From positions 1 through 50,106 of IMG/VR virus record IMGVR_UViG_3300005860_000041: a stretch of 50,106 bases of DNA; one strand, 5' to 3'. Shown here piece by piece: positions 48,356 to 50,106 of the stretch (its first letter is position 1; every line of letters begins with the position of its first letter). Position numbers and translations under genes: made by a program. This DNA comes from a virus. The notes under the pieces are model-generated. The model saw only the letters and a list, made by a program, of their open reading frames with translations. It was not told the origin of the DNA and did no database searches.

Positions 48356-48800
48356 CGGCGCCGGACGGCGCAGGAGGGCGCCGGCTGGCGCCGGCTGGCG
48401 CCGGACAGGCGCCGGACTGCGTAGGACGGCGCCGGCTGGCGTGGCGCCGGCTGGCGCCGGACGGCGTAGGAGGGCGCAGTCCGGCAGGCGCAGGAGGGCG
48501 TAGGACTGCGCCGGCTGGCAGGCGCAGTCCTGCACAGGATGGGCACAGGATGGGCGTAGGATGGACGTAGGATGGGCGCAGGAGGGCACTGGCGTGGCGC
48601 AGGACGGCGCAGGAGGGCACAGGACAGCACAGGATGGGCGCGGGACAGCACAGGATGGGCGCGGGATGGGCGTAGGACGGCGCTGGCGTGGCGTAGGACG
48701 GCGCAGGTGTTGTTGGCGCAGGAGGGCGCAGGCAGGCGTTGTTGACAGGCGCAGGCGCTGGTGGCGATGGGCGGCTGGACTGAGGACTGTTGGACTGGAC
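48334..48800. repeat. GC-rich degenerate 10-11 bp tandem repeat
   Basis: About 45 degenerate units related to GGCGCCGGAC, GGCGCAGGAG, GGCGTAGGAC and GGGCGTAGGAT run head to tail. GC content is far above the surroundings. The left half is richer in GGCGCCGGCT units and the right half in GGCACAGGAT/GGCGTAGGAT types. The period of 10-11 bp equals one DNA helical turn. All three minus-strand frames stay open here, which is an effect of composition. Confidence 0.85.
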
Positions 48801-48833
48801 GGCGGTAGTTGCGCAAGCGAACATAAAAAAAAG

Positions 48834-48864
48834 AAGCGCAGGCACTTTTGTAGTGCCTGCGCTT
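48834..48864. terminator. Bidirectional rho-independent terminator
   Basis: A 13-bp perfect stem AAGCGCAGGCACT (48834-48846) with 48852-48864 and a 5-nt loop. On the minus strand it is followed by CTTTTTTTT (for the 48897 gene), on the plus strand by TTTT. It separates convergent units. Confidence 0.85.
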
Positions 48865-48896
48865 TTGGTAGCTTAGTAGCTACTGTATGGCAGTTC

Positions 48897-49094
48897 TTAT
48901 GAGGAAGATGGATAGTTTTCTTTTTCGGCTTTAGCGCTTGCAAGAAGCAAGCGCCGAGTGCTTTCAAGTTGTTGTAGTAATTCAAGTTGACGCAATGATT
49001 GAAGGAGCTCTTCAGTTAACAACCTTGCTGCCGTCCACGCACCGGCAGAAGCGAGGACGGCAATCATGCGCGCAAGGTTTATTATTCTTTCCAT
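48897..49094 (-). CDS. Hypothetical small helical protein, 65 residues
   Basis: The start at 49094 follows GAGGAGGTGTGCAAG. The N-terminus is moderately hydrophobic (MIAVLASAGAWTAARLL), then a Leu/Gln/Arg helix (LQSLRQLELLQQLESTRRLL) likely forming a coiled coil. It is translated together with the 49082-49234 gene (13-base overlap). Function unknown. Confidence 0.65.
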   Translation of the reverse strand: MERIINLARMIAVLASAGAWTAARLLTEELLQSLRQLELLQQLESTRRLLLASAKAEKENYPSSS

Positions 49095-49234
49095 CTTGCA
49101 CACCTCCTCTTGAGTTTTGGAGCTCTACTTGAGTTTGGACGCTTCAGCAATTTGAGCTTGCCACATTGTGCGGCAAGCCCAATGATAATTAGCCTACGCA
49201 ACTCCTTCTCCGCCTTTTCAAGCTTCGTTTTCAT
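49082..49234 (-). CDS. Hypothetical basic small protein, 50 residues
   Basis: The start at 49234 follows GGAGGTGGTGCATA; the longer upstream frame runs through a hairpin and promoter. Helical acidic/basic start (KTKLEKAEKELRRLIIIGLA) and basic end (RAPKLKRRCARWKE). First gene behind promoter copy 10. Confidence 0.65.
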   Translation of the reverse strand: MKTKLEKAEKELRRLIIIGLAAQCGKLKLLKRPNSSRAPKLKRRCARWKE

Positions 49235-49247
49235 TATGCACCACCTC

Positions 49248-49275
49248 CATACTAATACGCACATATAAAAAAAGC
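49248..49275 (-). promoter_or_regulatory. Compact promoter-like motif, copy 10 (divergent)
   Basis: The minus strand reads TTTTTTTATATGTGCGTATT then AGTATG. Two bases shorter between ATG and GTATTA than in other copies, so it is a weaker match. Confidence 0.55.
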
Positions 49276-49345
49276 GAGGACGCAAGAGCGAGCGCTCTAA
49301 CTCTCTCGCGTTCTTTTCTTTGCGAGCTCTATATGCGTCCTCGCT
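49273..49345 (-). terminator. Large hairpin after the 49375-49686 gene
   Basis: A 12-bp outer stem AGCGAGGACGCA (49273-49284) with 49334-49345, flanked by A7 and T7, encloses a 49-nt loop that holds an inner AGAGCG/CGCTCT hairpin. It can act in both directions. Confidence 0.75.
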
Positions 49346-49374
49346 CTCTTTTTTTATGTGCACTTTATCTCTCG

Positions 49375-49686
49375 CTATTCTTGTTCTATTCTCGCTCGAA
49401 AGCTCGCAATATCAAGAAGCGAGCGCACAAACCACGCTGGCGCAAAAATCTTGCGCCAGCGCTTCCACGCCCTATCCCCAACTCGGACGTCACGCCCACG
49501 CTTGAGCTTGAGTATGTTCTCAAGCTCAAGCCGCACATGCCTTTCTACTGCTTTCTCGTCCAAGCTGTTTAATAGCTTCACGTCAGACATAGTTTCAACC
49601 CATTCTCGCGTGCGTTCCTGGACAACATCAACTATCTTCAAGAAAGTGTTGAAGCTCATCTTGACACCAGCAACAGTTACTATCAT
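49375..49686 (-). CDS. Hypothetical basic protein, 103 residues
   Basis: The start at 49686 follows GGAGGTGGTGCAT, the same leader as the 49234 gene. Alternating helical and basic stretches (ENILKLKRGRDVRVGDRAWK then RWRKIFAPAWF). No domain is recognised. Complete cassette with promoter copy 11 and the hairpin at 49273-49345. Confidence 0.7.
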   Translation of the reverse strand: MIVTVAGVKMSFNTFLKIVDVVQERTREWVETMSDVKLLNSLDEKAVERHVRLELENILKLKRGRDVRVGDRAWKRWRKIFAPAWFVRSLLDIASFRARIEQE

Positions 49687-49718
49687 ATGCACCACCTCCA
49701 TATTTGTTTTTTGCGCCA

Positions 49719-49742
49719 CATTCAATACATGCGCATAAAAAC
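49719..49742 (-). promoter_or_regulatory. Compact promoter-like motif, copy 11
   Basis: The minus strand reads TTTTTATGCGCATGTATTGA then ATG. It precedes the 49375-49686 gene. Confidence 0.6.
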
Positions 49743-49750
49743 GAAGACGC

Positions 49751-49776
49751 CGAGGACGCAAATCCATGCGTCCTCG
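49751..49776 (-). terminator. Small hairpin before promoter copy 11
   Basis: CGAGGACGCA (49751-49760), 6-nt loop, TGCGTCCTCG (49767-49776). The same arm sequence (GAGGACGCA) is used in the hairpin at 49273-49345. Between it and the 49845 hairpin (49779-49842) lies only CTATGTGA-type 3' repeat and no gene. Confidence 0.7.
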
Positions 49777-49844
49777 CATGTGCTATGTGACTGTGCTATG
49801 TGACTATGTGCGCTCAAATGGCTTCATGCAACATTAAAAAAAGA

Positions 49845-49882
49845 CTGGCGTGGGCTCGCTATGTGACGAGTTCCCACGCCAG
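49845..49882 (-). terminator. Terminator of the right-edge paralog
   Basis: Stem CTGGCGTGGGCTCG with 49867-49882 (2-nt bulge), flanked by seven A and seven T. It is followed by TTTTTTT on the minus strand. Same sequence as 1050-1087. Confidence 0.85.
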
Positions 49883-49905
49883 CCTTTTTTTGTCTTTACT
49901 CAACT

Positions 49906-50106
49906 TCACTCAACTTCCTGGACAAGCGGAATTTCTTCGATGTGTGTGTCGGAATGAACCCTGTATCGCTTTACTGTATACCAACGCATCCGGTCGTCCA
50001 CCCACTCTTCCTCCTCTTTTTCGACAACTAAGTGGGAAGTAAGAGGAAACAGTAGCGCACTTATCTTCTTCCCGGCATAAGAAGGAATATCAATCTTTTC
50101 AGGATG
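49906..50106 (-). CDS. Partial protein, paralog of the 1097-1489 gene (C-terminal 66 residues)
   Basis: The frame is open from the window edge to a TGA at 49906-49908. The visible sequence ends VKRYRVHSDTHIEEIPLVQE then VE and matches the C-terminus of the 1097-1489 product (IERYRIHSDGHVEEIPLVQE). Divergence is clear in the middle (EEEEWVDDRMRWY versus IVDAWMGNRMCEY), so this is an older duplication than the one at 1-64. The start codon lies outside the window. Confidence 0.85.
   Translation of the reverse strand, partial: HPEKIDIPSYAGKKISALLFPLTSHLVVEKEEEEWVDDRMRWYTVKRYRVHSDTHIEEIPLVQEVE

Larger units (their letters stand above)
48285..48866 (+). ncRNA. Candidate structured non-coding RNA from the GC-rich repeat locus
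   Basis: The region between the promoter at 48249-48278 and the strong hairpin at 48834-48864 has no convincing gene. A predicted transcript would contain a C(UUCG)G tetraloop hairpin GCCCCCTTCGGGGGC (about 48318-48332), CGCCGTC/GACGGCG with loop TGGT, and an 11-bp perfect hairpin AGGACTGCGCC / GGCGCAGTCCT (48502-48512 with 48521-48531), plus many self-complementary GGCGCC units. It is proposed as an RNA or DNA structural element; a protein role is unlikely. Confidence 0.45.

Noticed and set aside
48119-48985. Long minus-strand reading frames in all three frames rich in Ala, Pro, Arg, Ser and Cys.
   Set aside because: All frames are open at once because the repeat lacks stop trinucleotides on that strand. 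There is no ribosome binding site and the translations are low complexity.
1-50106. Direct terminal repeat or circular overlap between the two window ends.
   Set aside because: The similarity of 49845-50106 to 1050-1300 is a diverged paralog with its terminator, not an identical end sequence.
1-50106. tRNA genes, insertion sequences and integrase.
   Set aside because: No cloverleaf with TTCRA arm, transposase motif or integrase was recognised by eye in either strand.

Overview
The window is about 50 kb of a tailed bacterial virus (bacteriophage) genome, cut inside a gene at both ends. The evidence is a packaging and virion set in typical order (small and large terminase, portal, scaffold, N4-gp56-like major capsid protein, connector, propeller-type tail hub, tail fibre, internal virion proteins), an endolysin, a recombinase ATPase and a sliding clamp. 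There is no tail tape measure or contractile sheath gene, so a short-tailed podovirus-like particle is most likely. Ribosome binding sites of the GGAGGTGAT type point to a bacterial host. The host cannot be named from the sequence, and nothing here proves that it is a thermophile.

Layout. (1) 1-5060, minus strand: an array of single-gene transcription units. Each gene has its own compact promoter-like motif (TTTTATGRGCGNGTATTA, 11 copies in the window), a Shine-Dalgarno, a small ORF and a hairpin terminator; near-identical parts recur around unrelated ORFs. The array includes a DnaN-type sliding clamp, paralogous copies, a deleted remnant and one unit with no ORF. (2) 5069-9949, minus strand: multi-gene operons of small Cys-rich proteins, a Sak4-like recombination ATPase, a winged-helix-like replication protein candidate and a Hjc-like nuclease. 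(3) 10007-46060, minus strand: one long, tightly packed late region. From promoter-proximal to distal it runs: unknown protein, TerL, portal, four small proteins (three extremely basic), a secreted trypsin-like protease, scaffold, capsid, beta-rich decoration candidate, tail proteins, fibre, internal proteins, a 4,599-residue giant protein, a PurD-like ATP-grasp enzyme, an amidase and a metallophosphoesterase. (4) 46106-48180, plus strand: divergent operon with a TerS candidate, two related small proteins, a holin-like membrane protein and a type I signal peptidase. (5) 48249-48866: a consensus sigma70-type promoter followed by about 470 bp of very GC-rich 10-11 bp repeats and a strong hairpin, read here as a candidate non-coding RNA or structural repeat locus. 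(6) 48897-50106, minus strand: more small-gene cassettes of the same style as region 1, ending in a truncated paralog of the gene at 1097-1489. The same cassette family at both ends suggests that the accessory region continues beyond the window.

How the parts fit. The recurring minus-strand promoter motif lies before accessory and replication genes but was not seen inside the virion block, which suggests separate temporal control. Virion assembly is carried by the late block; capsid and decoration genes are separated from tail genes by a hairpin at 37712-37753 that could set their ratio. Lysis functions are split: amidase at the end of the late operon, holin candidate on the opposite strand. 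No DNA polymerase, helicase, RNA polymerase, integrase, tRNA or CRISPR array was found in the window.

The most unusual elements are the cassette array with its shared regulatory parts, the GC-rich repeat/RNA locus, the phage-encoded signal peptidase, the signal-peptide-bearing protease in the prohead-protease position, the PurD-like enzyme and the giant virion protein.
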